NCBI GenBank assembly: GCA_029261995.1
Contig: JAJDAF010000062.1
Location: forward strand, 1 to 64,000
DNA: 64,000 nucleotides
Origin: Candidatus Zhuqueibacterota bacterium
GTDB taxonomy: Bacteria > Zhuqueibacterota > Zhuqueibacteria > Oceanimicrobiales > Oceanimicrobiaceae
Direction of reading: 5' to 3'
The position numbers and the translations under genes were made by a program. The notes under the pieces are model-generated. The model was not told where the DNA came from and did no database searches. It saw only the letters and a program-made list of their open reading frames with translations. Within the stretch, counting starts at the first letter, position 1, and the number at the start of each line of letters is the position of its first letter. Positions 1 to 8,036 of this stretch are shown here, piece after piece.

Positions 1-2793
1 TGGGATTGAGACAGGTGTGGTGAACTTGCTGTAGCGATGGCTCAAGTAAGATCAGAATCGAGACCTAACCAGAGATGGGATTGAGACTGAATCGCCTTCA
101 CCCTCACCTTGGGGTGGAATATCGAAATCAGAATCGAGACCTAACCAGAGATGGGATTGAGACCGTAGGAATCATGCACAAGGCCATTCAAGGGACCATA
201 AAATCAGAATCGAGACCTAACCAGAGATGGGATTGAGACTCACCGCTGATGTGATTAGCGCAAACAGCAACCCTGTGGATCAGAATCGAGACCTAACCAG
301 AGATGGGATTGAGACGCGAAGAATAGCGTGTCTCCCGGGGTGTCAACCGTTGATCAGAATCGAGACCTAACCAGAGATGGGATTGAGACAAAGTGAGTAT
401 TTCTCCCAAGTAGCCAGTTGGATTAATTATCAGAATCGAGACCTAACCAGAGATGGGATTGAGACAAAAGAGACATGATTTCTGTGGCAACCGAAACCGC
501 CTTGTATCAGAATCGAGACCTAACCAGAGATGGGATTGAGACAATTGAGGGTAACAGTGGCGGAAGGAGTATCTGATTCCATCAGAATCGAGACCTAACC
601 AGAGATGGGATTGAGACCAGCACGCATTCTCGAAGATGGCGTCAAGGTTGCCGCATCAGAATCGAGACCTAACCAGAGATGGGATTGAGACGTTGACGAA
701 GGTGGTCGTCTCTTTTGCAGCGACTGTCATCAGAATCGAGACCTAACCAGAGATGGGATTGAGACCTTGACCTGTGAGCTGTCAGGCTTCCCCACCTTCT
801 GAATCAGAATCGAGACCTAACCAGAGATGGGATTGAGACCCTGGAAGATGCTTTTTGTTCCGTTGAAGCCGAAGGCATCAGAATCGAGACCTAACCAGAG
901 ATGGGATTGAGACTTTGTGTGCTGGCGCAGACGCGGGCGAGGGTGATGCGATCAGAATCGAGACCTAACCAGAGATGGGATTGAGACCGATTCAATGGGT
1001 TATGCGGGTTTCCCGGGTAGGTAATCATCAGAATCGAGACCTAACCAGAGATGGGATTGAGACGTACTCAAACGCACCACGATCCGGCAGGATGCCTTGC
1101 ATCAGAATCGAGACCTAACCAGAGATGGGATTGAGACCGCCCTGCGCGATTAGGCTTGCCTCGTCCATTTGAGCATCAGAATCGAGACCTAACCAGAGAT
1201 GGGATTGAGACCCAGTAGCAATCGCAGTGAATGGGAGTGTGCTGTGATATCAGAATCGAGACCTAACCAGAGATGGGATTGAGACTAGCGAATCTTCCTG
1301 AGAGTCGAGTACTTCCAAAGCGGATCAGAATCGAGACCTAACCAGAGATGGGATTGAGACATCACAAACTGCACCGCCGGCTCAATCCCTTGAGCGTGCC
1401 CATCAGAATCGAGACCTAACCAGAGATGGGATTGAGACCGCCTCCGACAACGCCAGAAACGACTCCGCATTCGCCAGCATCAGAATCGAGACCTAACCAG
1501 AGATGGGATTGAGACGCTTTTCTATACCGATGCGAACGGCGTTTCAAAGTCTATCAGAATCGAGACCTAACCAGAGATGGGATTGAGACCAGAAACAACC
1601 AGGAATGCGACAGAGTGCTGAGTAGGATCTCTGAATCAGAATCGAGACCTAACCAGAGATGGGATTGAGACTTTTTTGATTGAGGGGCCATGATCATCTG
1701 TCTCGATGAGATCAGAATCGAGACCTAACCAGAGATGGGATTGAGACTTGCGAGCTGCGACCAGGTTGCGCTCCAACGCCGAATATCAGAATCGAGACCT
1801 AACCAGAGATGGGATTGAGACGCGGCGAAGCTCGCCGCATTGTTGTTCCAGATGTTAAATCAGAATCGAGACCTAACCAGAGATGGGATTGAGACACGGA
1901 GGGTGGTCACTGGAACGGCTACTGGGCTGTTGAATCAGAATCGAGACCTAACCAGAGATGGGATTGAGACAAAGTGATCTTCTTATGCGATGCTCAAACT
2001 CTGGCAAAAATCAGAATCGAGACCTAACCAGAGATGGGATTGAGACCGAGTTTGCTCATTCCAGTGAGCCTCAGTGTTCCGAACAAATCAGAATCGAGAC
2101 CTAACCAGAGATGGGATTGAGACGTGACCAATTAAAACCGATGCTGTAAGGACGAAGAAAATCAGAATCGAGACCTAACCAGAGATGGGATTGAGACTCA
2201 TGTTGCCCTGCAATACCAATGTGTTACTAGAATTATCAGAATCGAGACCTAACCAGAGATGGGATTGAGACCGAACGTGTTGTCCGGCAGTGCTTGGAAA
2301 TCCGTAAGCATCAGAATCGAGACCTAACCAGAGATGGGATTGAGACGGAAATATGTAACAGCAAATGCCACACCTACAATAAGCAATCAGAATCGAGACC
2401 TAACCAGAGATGGGATTGAGACATATTTCGTTGTCCTAGTGCTTTATCGAAGAGCTCAACTATCAGAATTGAGACCTAATCAGAGATGGGATTGAGACAA
2501 GATGTAGACATATCCATCCCCTCCCTTAATCTGCCTATCAGAATCGAGACCTAACCAGAGATGGGATTGAGACTAAATATTGTTGCCGCCCTGATCAAAG
2601 ACTTTTCGTATCAGAATCGAGACCTAACCAGAGATGGGATTGAGACTGAGCTGTCTTACTATCCTCAGTATGGCCGCGATGTATCAGAATCGAGACCTAA
2701 CCAGAGATGGGATTGAGACAAAGAAATAGATGAGCGCGCCTACGCCCCCGATAAAGGATCAGAAACGAGACCTAATCAGAGATGGGATTGTGG
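1..2793 (+). CRISPR. CRISPR array, 37-bp repeats, 37 complete repeats plus a truncated one
   Basis: A 37-bp repeat starts at 51, 127, 203, 279, 353 and so on to 2758. It begins ATCAGAATCGAGACC, continues TAACCAGAGATG and ends GGATTGAGAC. The window opens inside a further repeat (1-12). Spacers are 36-45 bp, mostly 37-39, and none that I compared are alike. Nearly all repeats are identical; the one at 2462 has two C-to-T changes and the last one (2758) is degenerate and loses its final bases. Degeneration at the right end, and an 8-base 3' tag ATTGAGAC resembling the crRNA 5' handles of type I-B/III systems, both indicate transcription on the plus strand with the leader to the left, outside the window. 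No cas gene is visible here, so subtype is not determinable. Confidence 0.98.
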
Positions 2794-2888
2794 AAAAAGG
2801 GGCAAAGGCACAAAGTTCCAAAGGGAAGAAGTAGAAGCTAAAAAGCTCTGTGCCTATGTGCCTTTGCGTCTCTGTGCCTGAGAAACAC
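2791..2888. repeat. Non-coding IVS-like hairpin element between CRISPR repeats
   Basis: Between the last array repeat (2758) and the next repeat relic (2889) lies about 98 bp rich in GGCAAAGGCACAAAG on the left and its approximate inverse (TGTGCCTATGTGCCTTTGCG) on the right, so it can fold on itself. The same low-complexity text flanks the four-helix-bundle gene just downstream. It looks like a gene-less (non-autonomous) copy of that element. Confidence 0.6.
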
Positions 2889-2917
2889 TTGAGACCTAAC
2901 CAGAGATGGGATTGTAG
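2889..2917 (+). repeat. Solitary CRISPR-repeat relic
   Basis: TTGAGACCTAACCAGAGATG followed by GGATTGTAG matches the 3' two-thirds of the array repeat. It is separated from the array by the hairpin element at 2791-2888 and bounds the left side of the gene-carrying element. Confidence 0.85.
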
Positions 2918-3476
2918 AAAAAGGCACAAAGTGACAAAGGCACAAAGCTCCTAAGGGGGCAAAGAAGTAGTAGCGGGAAAAACTCTGTGCCTGAAGCACT
3001 GTGAAAGCGGCAAAGAGAGTACTCAAGTTCTGCACGGAAGATGAAGACTTATCGTGACTTACTAGTTTGGCAAAAGTCTATGCTGTGTGTGACGGCTGTG
3101 TACAAAAGCACCAGCAAGTTCCCGAAGGACGAACGCTATGGCCTAACGTCGCAATTGCGTCGGGCCGCCATTTCCATACCCAGCAATATTGCCGAAGGCT
3201 ATGGCCGCCGGTCAACAAATGATTACCTGCGCTTTCTGCAAATCGCTATGGGATCGATCTTCGAGTTGCAAACGCAACTGGAAATCGCCTTGAATCTAGA
3301 ATATTTGCACAGGTCGAACTTCACGGCGCTCTATGAAGCCAGCAGAGAAGTTGAAAGAATGCTAAGCGCGTTGATCAGAAAAGTACGGAGTGACACCGAG
3401 ACAAAGCAGTAAAGCGAAGACTCTGTGTCTTTCACCTTTGTGCCTATGTGCCTTTGCATCTCTGTGCCTGAAGCAT
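2918..3476 (+). mobile_element. IVS-like element carrying a four-helix-bundle gene
   Basis: The segment between two CRISPR-repeat relics (2889 and 3477) contains one gene (3041-3412). It is flanked by imperfect inverted low-complexity arms: GGCACAAAGTGACAAAGGCA on the left, and CACCTTTGTGCCTATGTGCC on the right around 3430-3460. Four-helix-bundle (TIGR02436/S23-type) genes are known from intervening sequences of 23S rRNA and from dispersed copies elsewhere. The arms and the exact placement between repeat relics suggest the unit entered, or spread within, the CRISPR tail as one piece. Mobility itself is inference. Confidence 0.6.
3041..3412 (+). CDS. Four-helix bundle protein (23S rRNA intervening-sequence protein family)
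   Basis: The 123-residue product opens with MKTYRDLLVWQKSM and contains the family hallmarks FPKDERYGLTSQLRRAAIS, IPSNIAEGYGR and YLRFLQIAMGS-FELQTQL. This is the full length of the S23/IVP four-helix-bundle family, which forms pentameric barrels; some members (Avd) bind RNA in diversity-generating retroelements. No reverse transcriptase is nearby, so an Avd role is unlikely. The ATG at 3041 is the only start giving the conserved N-terminus, and no strong Shine-Dalgarno is seen. The gene sits inside the CRISPR tail between two repeat relics. Its function in such loci is unknown. Confidence 0.9.
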   Translation: MKTYRDLLVWQKSMLCVTAVYKSTSKFPKDERYGLTSQLRRAAISIPSNIAEGYGRRSTNDYLRFLQIAMGSIFELQTQLEIALNLEYLHRSNFTALYEASREVERMLSALIRKVRSDTETKQ

Positions 3477-3746
3477 TTGAAACCTAATCAGAGATGGGAT
3501 TGAGACGCAACGACAATTAAGAATTACGAATGAACAATTAAGAATTTTCATGATATGTGTACAGGCTTGCCAGCTCTGAGTCGAGACGGCGTCGGCTCCC
3601 AGGCGACTTTGGGTTGACCGTCAAGAGTCCGATTTGTAGATTGCAGATGCCTGAGTAGTTTCCTACAAGACCAGAACTCCCGGTTGAGGCCCGTCATTCT
3701 CGTAATTCGCAATTCATAATTGCTTCACTTGAGGTGGGATTGAGAC
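3477..3746 (+). repeat. CRISPR-repeat relic plus ~240-bp composite repeat, copy 1
   Basis: A repeat relic at 3477-3506 (TTGAAACCTAATCAGAGATG then GGATTGAGAC) is followed by a ~225-bp cassette that ends in a second short relic, GGTGGGATTGAGAC, at 3733-3746. The cassette starts and ends with A+T-rich inverted text (AATTACGAATGAACAATTAA versus CGTAATTCGCAATTCATAAT). Its centre contains GAGTCGAGACGGCGTCGGCT and CAAGAGTCCGATTTGTAGAT. The same cassette recurs three times in tandem at 5593-6320 and in part at 4735-4820. Confidence 0.85.
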
Positions 3747-4396
3747 GAAAAATCAATTGCGAATGATGAATTAAGAATTGGTCGGCATTGTGGCCCAATC
3801 AGATATCCTTGCGAGTGGCTTTCAGCCGTCCCTTCGGGACTGGGGATTTCTGGGGACCCTGGCCCCCCGCGATCAATCGCGGGGCTATTGTCGCACCGTC
3901 CCGTTGGGACGTTTACGGTAGGAATTCCAAAGATAGGCTGAAAATCGGCAGGCATTGTGGCTTGGTCAGAAACCTGATTGAGAGCCGTCACTTTCGTCAT
4001 TCGCAATTGCTTCACGCGACACTCCAGTCCCAAAGGGACAGATGATAATAGCCCGGCGATTCATCGCCGGGAAACGTGAGCGCCACACGCGTCAAAGTCC
4101 CAAAGGGACGACTGAACCGCGGGCAGAGAGTACAGCCTCAGGCGCGCCAATGCCCCATCGCCGAAGCGAGAAGGAGTGCCAGTCAATGTTGCCAACGGCA
4201 TCAGTCGTCCCTTGCGGGACTGGGGATTTCTGGGGACTCTGGACCCCCGCGATCAATCGCGGGGCTATTGTCGCACCGTCCCGTTGGGACGTTTGCGGTG
4301 CGAATTACCAATTCTGAGTGGGTCGGGATTGTAGATTAATCCGGTATCTGACTGAGGCCCGTCGTGTTCGCAATTCACAATTTCTAAACTGTCTTC
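3747..4396. repeat. ~650-bp segmental duplication, left copy
   Basis: From GAATGATGAATTAAGAATTG (near 3760) to the AATTCACAATTTCTAAA text near 4390, this segment matches 6321-6985 in the same order and orientation. Shared landmarks are GGTCGGCATTGTGGCC, a GTCCC/GGGAC palindrome unit, GAAAATCGGCAGGCATTGTG, a second palindrome unit, and a third. The two copies flank the PIN-domain module and the tandem 240-bp repeats. Short differences (for example the stretch before the second palindrome unit) show they have diverged. Confidence 0.8.
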
Positions 4397-4684
4397 ACGC
4401 GGAACTCTAATCCCGAAGGCACACATGATAATAGCCCCGCGATCAATCGCGGGGCTATTGTCGCACCGTCCCGTTGGGACGTTTGCGGTAGGAATTCCAA
4501 ATTATGAGTGGGTCGGGATTGTAGCCTAATCGGGTATCTGGTCGAGGCCCGTCGTGTTCGTAATTCACAGTTTCTAAATCGTCTTAACGTGACACTCTCG
4601 TCCCGGAGGGACACCCGATAATAGCCCGGCGATTCATCGCCGGGAAACGTGAACGCAACAACCGTCCCAGTCCCGAAGGGACGG
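3827..4684. repeat. Cluster of five GTCCC/GGGAC palindromic repeat units
   Basis: Units of about 85 bp lie at 3827-3911, 4027-4110, 4206-4291, about 4405-4481 and 4599-4684. Each consists of three nested hairpins: an outer GTCCCNNNGGGAC, a central perfect palindrome, and another GTCCCNNNGGGAC. The central palindrome is CCCCGCGATCAATCGCGGGG followed by CTATTGTC in one form, and CCCGGCGATTCATCGCCGGG preceded by GATAATAG in the other. The two forms alternate, so neighbouring units are roughly inverted. This looks like a REP/palindromic-unit family. No transposase is present, and all long reading frames here are accidents of the palindromes. Confidence 0.85.
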
Positions 4685-4734
4685 CTGAAACAGCGGCCGG
4701 GGAAAACAGCCCACCATCGCATGCAGACGTTTCA

Positions 4735-4820
4735 GGGTGCTTGACTTTTGGTTGACCTTCAAGAGTCCGTTTCGTAGATTACAGATGCCTGATTGGCTTT
4801 CTACAAGAACAGAACTCCGG
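4735..4820 (+). repeat. Partial 240-bp cassette ahead of the PIN module
   Basis: The text GACTTTTGGTTGACCTTCAA, then GAGTCCGTTTCGTAGATTAC, then CTACAAGAACAGAACTCCGG matches the centre of the ~240-bp repeat (compare 5691-5769). After CAGAACTCCGG the match stops and the PIN gene begins within about 10 bases. This suggests that the toxin-like module is joined to, or replaced, the right part of a cassette. Confidence 0.75.
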
Positions 4821-4828
4821 GCCTTGCT

Positions 4829-5299
4829 ATGGCTACTTCCGTCTACATTGAATCATCGGTGATAAGCTATCTCACCGCACGTCCAGGCCGTGACGTCGTA
4901 GTGGCGGCACGTCAGGCGATCACATTGGAATGGTGGCAAAACCAACGAGAAAAGTACGAGGTTTTTATTTCCGCTCTGGTTGAAGAAGAAATTGCTGCTG
5001 GTGATTCTTCGGCAGCACAACGTCGCATAGAAGCAGTGACAGGTATTGCAAGTGTTGCCGTTACGTCGCAAGCGCAGACGCTAGCACATTCCCTGATGTC
5101 CGGTAACGCGGTTCCGGAAACGAGCCCGGAAGATGCCCTTCATATCGGGATTGCTGCTGCTCAGGGCGTCGAGTACTTGCTGACGTGGAACTTCAAGCAC
5201 ATCAACAACGCTGAAACCAAATCGGCGATAGCAAGAATCATAGAGCAACAGGGGCTTATTTGTCCCGTCATTTGTTCACCTGAAGAACTTGGAGCGTGA
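4829..5299 (+). CDS. PIN-domain protein (VapC-like)
   Basis: The 156-residue product begins MATSVYIESSVISYLTARPG, the first acidic motif of a PIN nuclease subfamily. EEEIAAGD and SPEDALHIGIAAAQG supply further conserved acidic residues, and YLLTWNFKHINNA closes the fold. PIN proteins are Mg-dependent RNases and are often toxins. ATG 4829 is chosen because upstream codons come from the adjoining repeat. Three bases after its stop lies a 57-residue partner, the usual order of this PIN/small-protein pair. The module sits alone inside the CRISPR-tail repeats. That it is a toxin-antitoxin pair is inferred from family and spacing, not shown. Confidence 0.85.
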   Translation: MATSVYIESSVISYLTARPGRDVVVAARQAITLEWWQNQREKYEVFISALVEEEIAAGDSSAAQRRIEAVTGIASVAVTSQAQTLAHSLMSGNAVPETSPEDALHIGIAAAQGVEYLLTWNFKHINNAETKSAIARIIEQQGLICPVICSPEELGA

Positions 5300-5302
5300 G
5301 TT

Positions 5303-5476
5303 ATGGTCGAAGACCCGATTGTCGAAGAAATACGAAAGCACCGGGCTGCCCATGCCGCTAAATATCACAATGATCTGGCGGCCATCTGCGAGGCGCTAAA
5401 ATTGCGCGAAAAGCAATCGAAGCGGAAGGTTGTTAATCGCGAGCCGAGAATAGCGCCTCAGAAAGCGGTGAGCTAA
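5303..5476 (+). CDS. Small partner of the PIN protein, putative antitoxin
   Basis: This 57-residue, highly charged protein begins MVEDPIVEEIRKHRAAHAAK, continues YHNDLAAICEALKLREKQSK, and ends with a basic tail. It starts 3 bases after the PIN stop codon, so the two are probably translated together. Proteins with the EEIRKHR-HAAKYNND pattern commonly follow PIN genes of this kind. It is predicted to be almost wholly helical and has no recognisable DNA-binding fold. The antitoxin role is an inference from position. Confidence 0.75.
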   Translation: MVEDPIVEEIRKHRAAHAAKYHNDLAAICEALKLREKQSKRKVVNREPRIAPQKAVS

Positions 5477-5555
5477 GCTCAAATCAGCAAATGAACGACG
5501 CTCGGTCATCCTACACTTTGTGTTGCTGTGAACGGCAATATCTACTACCACGGCT
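5477..5555. other. Short unassigned stretch between PIN module and repeats
   Basis: About 80 bases follow the small partner gene. They match neither the cassette nor the array repeat and end where a full-length repeat copy begins. I see no coding or hairpin signal. Confidence 0.4.
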
Positions 5556-5592
5556 ATCAGAATTGAGACCTAATCAAAGATGGGATTGAGAC
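5556..5592 (+). repeat. Full-length solitary CRISPR repeat
   Basis: All 37 positions of the array repeat are present with three changes (GAATTGAG, CTAATC, AAAGATG). Two of these changes are the same as in the variant repeat inside the array at 2462. It lies 2.8 kb beyond the array end and opens the tandem 240-bp repeats. Confidence 0.95.
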
Positions 5593-6320
5593 GCAAAAAC
5601 AATTGCGAATTACGAATGACGAATTAAAAATTTATCAGGATGTGTGTACAGGCGTGCTATCTCTGAGTCGAGACGGCGTCGGCTCCCAGGCGACTTTTGG
5701 TTGACCTTCAAGAGTCCGATTTGTAGATTGCAGATGCCTGATTAGTTTCCTACAAGAACAGAACTCCGGATTGAGGCCCGTCATTCTCGCAATTCGTAAT
5801 TCCTAATTGCCTCATCAGAGATGGGATTGAGACGGAAAAACAATTACGAGTTACGAATGAACAATTAGGAATTTTCAGGATGTGTGTACAGGCTTGCCAG
5901 CTCTGAGTCGAGACGTCGTCGGCTCCCAGGCGACTTTTGGTTGACCGTCAAGAGTCCGATTTGTAGATTGCAGATGCCTGATTAGTTTCCTACAAGAACA
6001 GAACTCCGGATTGAGGCCCGCCATTCTCGTAATTCGCAATTCATAATTGCTTCAGTAGAGATGGGATTGAGACGGAAAAACAATTACGAGTTACGAATGA
6101 TGAATTAAGAATTTTCATGATGTGTGTGCAGGCTTGCCAGCTCTGAATCAAGACGGCGTCGGCTCCCAGGCGACTTTTGGTTGACCGTCAAGAGTCCGAT
6201 TTGTAGATTGCAAATGCCTGCCTGGCTTCCTACAAGAACAGAACTCCGGATTGAGGCCTGTCATTCTCGTAATTCGCAATTCGTAATTCATAATTGCTTC
6301 ACAAGAGATGGGATTGAGAC
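5593..6320 (+). repeat. Three tandem ~240-bp composite repeats ending in CRISPR-repeat relics
   Basis: Copies run 5593-5833, 5834-6073 and 6074-6320. Each starts with A+T-rich text (CAAAAACAATTGCGAATTAC or close variants), has the same ~160-bp core, and ends with the inverted A+T-rich text followed by the last 17-20 bases of the CRISPR repeat (AGAGATGGGATTGAGAC). The periods of 241, 240 and 247 bases make this look like an array in which each 'spacer' is the same 220-bp cassette. No gene is encoded; the reading frames that cross it are not conserved between copies. Confidence 0.9.
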
Positions 6321-6985
6321 GCAAAAACAATTACGAATTACGAATGATGAATTAAGAATTGGTCGGCACTGTGGCCAAATCAGGTATCCTTGCCAGTAGC
6401 TTCAGCCGTCCCTTCGGGACTGGGGATTGCCGTGGACCCTGGATCCCCGCGATCAATCGCGGGGCTATTGTCGCATCGTCCCGTTGGGACGCTTTGCGGT
6501 AGAAATTCCAAAGATAAGCTGAAAATCGGCAGGCATTGTGGCTGGTCAGAAACCTGATTGAGAGCCGTCACTTTCGTCATTCGCAATTGTTTAACGGGAC
6601 TGACCATATGGTCCTGAAGAGACAGATGATAATAGCCCGGCGATTCATCGCCGGGAAACGTGAGCGCCACACGCGTCAAAGTCCCAAAGGGACGATTGAA
6701 CCGCGGGCAGAGAAGTACCCCTCAGGCGCGCCATGCCCCATCGCTGAACCGAGAGGGAATTTTTACCAGTCAATGTTGCCAACGGCATCAGTCGTCCCTG
6801 CGGGACTGTGGTCTGCCGGGGACCCGGAGCCCCCGCGATCAATCGCGGGGCTATTGTCGCACCGTCCCGTTGGGACGTTTGCGGTGCGAATTACCAATTA
6901 TCAGTGGGTTGGGGTTGTAGCCTAATTGGGTATCTGATCCAGACCGGTCGTGTTCGTAATTCGCAATACGTAATTTCTAAATTGC
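6321..6985. repeat. ~650-bp segmental duplication, right copy
   Basis: This is the counterpart of 3747-4396 in the same orientation. It contains GGTCGGCACTGTGGCC, GAAAATCGGCAGGCATTGTG and three palindromic units, and ends in AATTCGCAATACGTAATTTC. It follows directly on the last 240-bp repeat, just as the left copy follows repeat copy 1. The duplication unit may therefore have included both. Confidence 0.8.
6407..6877. repeat. Cluster of three GTCCC/GGGAC palindromic repeat units
   Basis: Units lie at 6407-6491, 6611-6694 and 6793-6877 and have the same three-hairpin architecture and alternation as the cluster at 3827-4684. The middle unit has lost the perfect first hairpin (GGTCCTGAAGAGACAG). 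Confidence 0.85.
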
Positions 6986-7187
6986 CTTCCCGGACGTTTG
7001 CAGGCCAGATCGCGAGCTAAAGAGAACATCTCAGATCGGAGGCCGCATCACCGGTTCCATCCTCAGCATCAGCCAGCCGAAGCGTCCAGACCGTTCGAAT
7101 TTCATATGTCAATTGCTTTAGGTCTTTCTCCTACCTGCCGATGCAAAACAGCAATTGGACGACCTAACCACAGCAAGGAGAAAATCG
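6986..7187. promoter_or_regulatory. Upstream region of the 244-residue gene
   Basis: About 200 bases lie between the end of the repeats and the next gene. AAGGAG at 7175-7180 stands 7 bases before the ATG at 7188 and decides that start over the in-frame TTG at 7155. I cannot point to a convincing promoter. Confidence 0.4.
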
Positions 7188-7922
7188 ATGGTTCCCTATT
7201 TTCGAACTCAGGAAACGGAGGACGCCAAGTCCTTTCTTGAGCAGGTTCTGGCGGGCGCCGCGGCCAATAACATCACCCTGCCGGATGAGTTGAACACGAA
7301 CATCGGCATTTCGCGCGATGCGCTGCAGGCCAACTTGTCGCACTATGGCCAGGAGGTGCGCGAGGACGCCCAGACCAAGGAGTCGGTTAAGCAGACCCGC
7401 ACGACCGGTCGTGATTTCCTGCGGCGCATGCGCCAGCGGGTGGGGTCGCATTTGCCCAGGCCGGAAAAACTGGCGGTGCGCCGGCAATATGGTCTGGCGC
7501 AGATGCCGGGCAGGAATAGCGAGCATATCCTGCAGGCGCTGGCGACGGTGAAGTCGGTTTCGGAGAATCTCGAGGAAGCGTCTTTGAAATTGTCGCAGCC
7601 AACCACGACTCGTGCCGCTGAGCTGGCCCAGGCTCTGCAGGAGGGATTGGAAAGCGTCAAGCATTCGCACACGGTGCAGGTCAGTTTGCGGGAAGAGCGG
7701 GTGGAGTTGATCATAGCGTTTCGCCAGCTTCGCACCCACATCTACGGCTTCCTGATGGAGACCCTGGAAGACGGCTGCCGCGATGAGCGGTTGATCGATT
7801 TTGGTTTTAAGCCTTCTATCTTGCGCCGGAAAGCGGCTCGGCCTGATACAGGCGATGACGTGGTGGTGGTGACTGAGGTGGAGACCGGAGTCGTGGAGAC
7901 GCCGGTTCCGGTGGAGCCTTAG
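7188..7922 (+). CDS. Conserved-looking protein of unknown function, 244 residues
   Basis: The product begins MVPYFRTQETEDAKSFLEQV and is predicted to be mostly helical. A basic centre contains GRDFLRRMRQRVGSHLPRPE, and the acidic C-terminal tail is rich in Val, Glu and Pro (DDVVVVTEVETGVVETPVPV). There is no signal peptide or membrane segment. A clear AAGGAG Shine-Dalgarno supports translation. I do not recognise the family. Codon use matches the surrounding chromosome rather than the A+T-rich repeats, and the gene stands alone between the repeat region and a pseudogene. Confidence 0.75.
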   Translation: MVPYFRTQETEDAKSFLEQVLAGAAANNITLPDELNTNIGISRDALQANLSHYGQEVREDAQTKESVKQTRTTGRDFLRRMRQRVGSHLPRPEKLAVRRQYGLAQMPGRNSEHILQALATVKSVSENLEEASLKLSQPTTTRAAELAQALQEGLESVKHSHTVQVSLREERVELIIAFRQLRTHIYGFLMETLEDGCRDERLIDFGFKPSILRRKAARPDTGDDVVVVTEVETGVVETPVPVEP

Positions 7923-7984
7923 CGGCATCAGGAGCGGGTTTTACGGGCATAATAGCGGCGGTGAACAAGATTCACCATTCATCG

Positions 7985-8036
7985 ACAAAACGGATTAGCC
8001 GGATGATTCTCTGTCCGTTCTGCTAATCCGTTTTGT
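7985..8036. repeat. Perfect 15-bp inverted repeat with 22-nt loop
   Basis: ACAAAACGGATTAGC (7985-7999) and GCTAATCCGTTTTGT (8022-8036) are exact inverse complements. The homology of the neighbouring ABC-transporter pseudogene stops exactly at the right arm. There is no T-run directly behind either arm, so it is a weak terminator candidate. A scar left by an inserted element is equally possible. Confidence 0.8.

Noticed and set aside
1285-1470. Open frame on the minus strand across the CRISPR array
   Set aside because: It repeats the translated CRISPR repeat (SQSHLWLGLDS) and is not a gene.
3041-3412. Avd accessory protein of a diversity-generating retroelement
   Set aside because: There is no reverse transcriptase, template repeat or variable repeat in the window; the gene fits the general S23/IVP family.
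3725-4722. Several overlapping open frames in the palindromic repeats
   Set aside because: They translate the same palindromes in different frames, share no protein family and lack ribosome sites.
7164-7928. 254-codon minus-strand frame opposite the gene at 7188
   Set aside because: The plus-strand frame has the ribosome site and ordered protein pattern; the antisense frame is a G+C-skew shadow.
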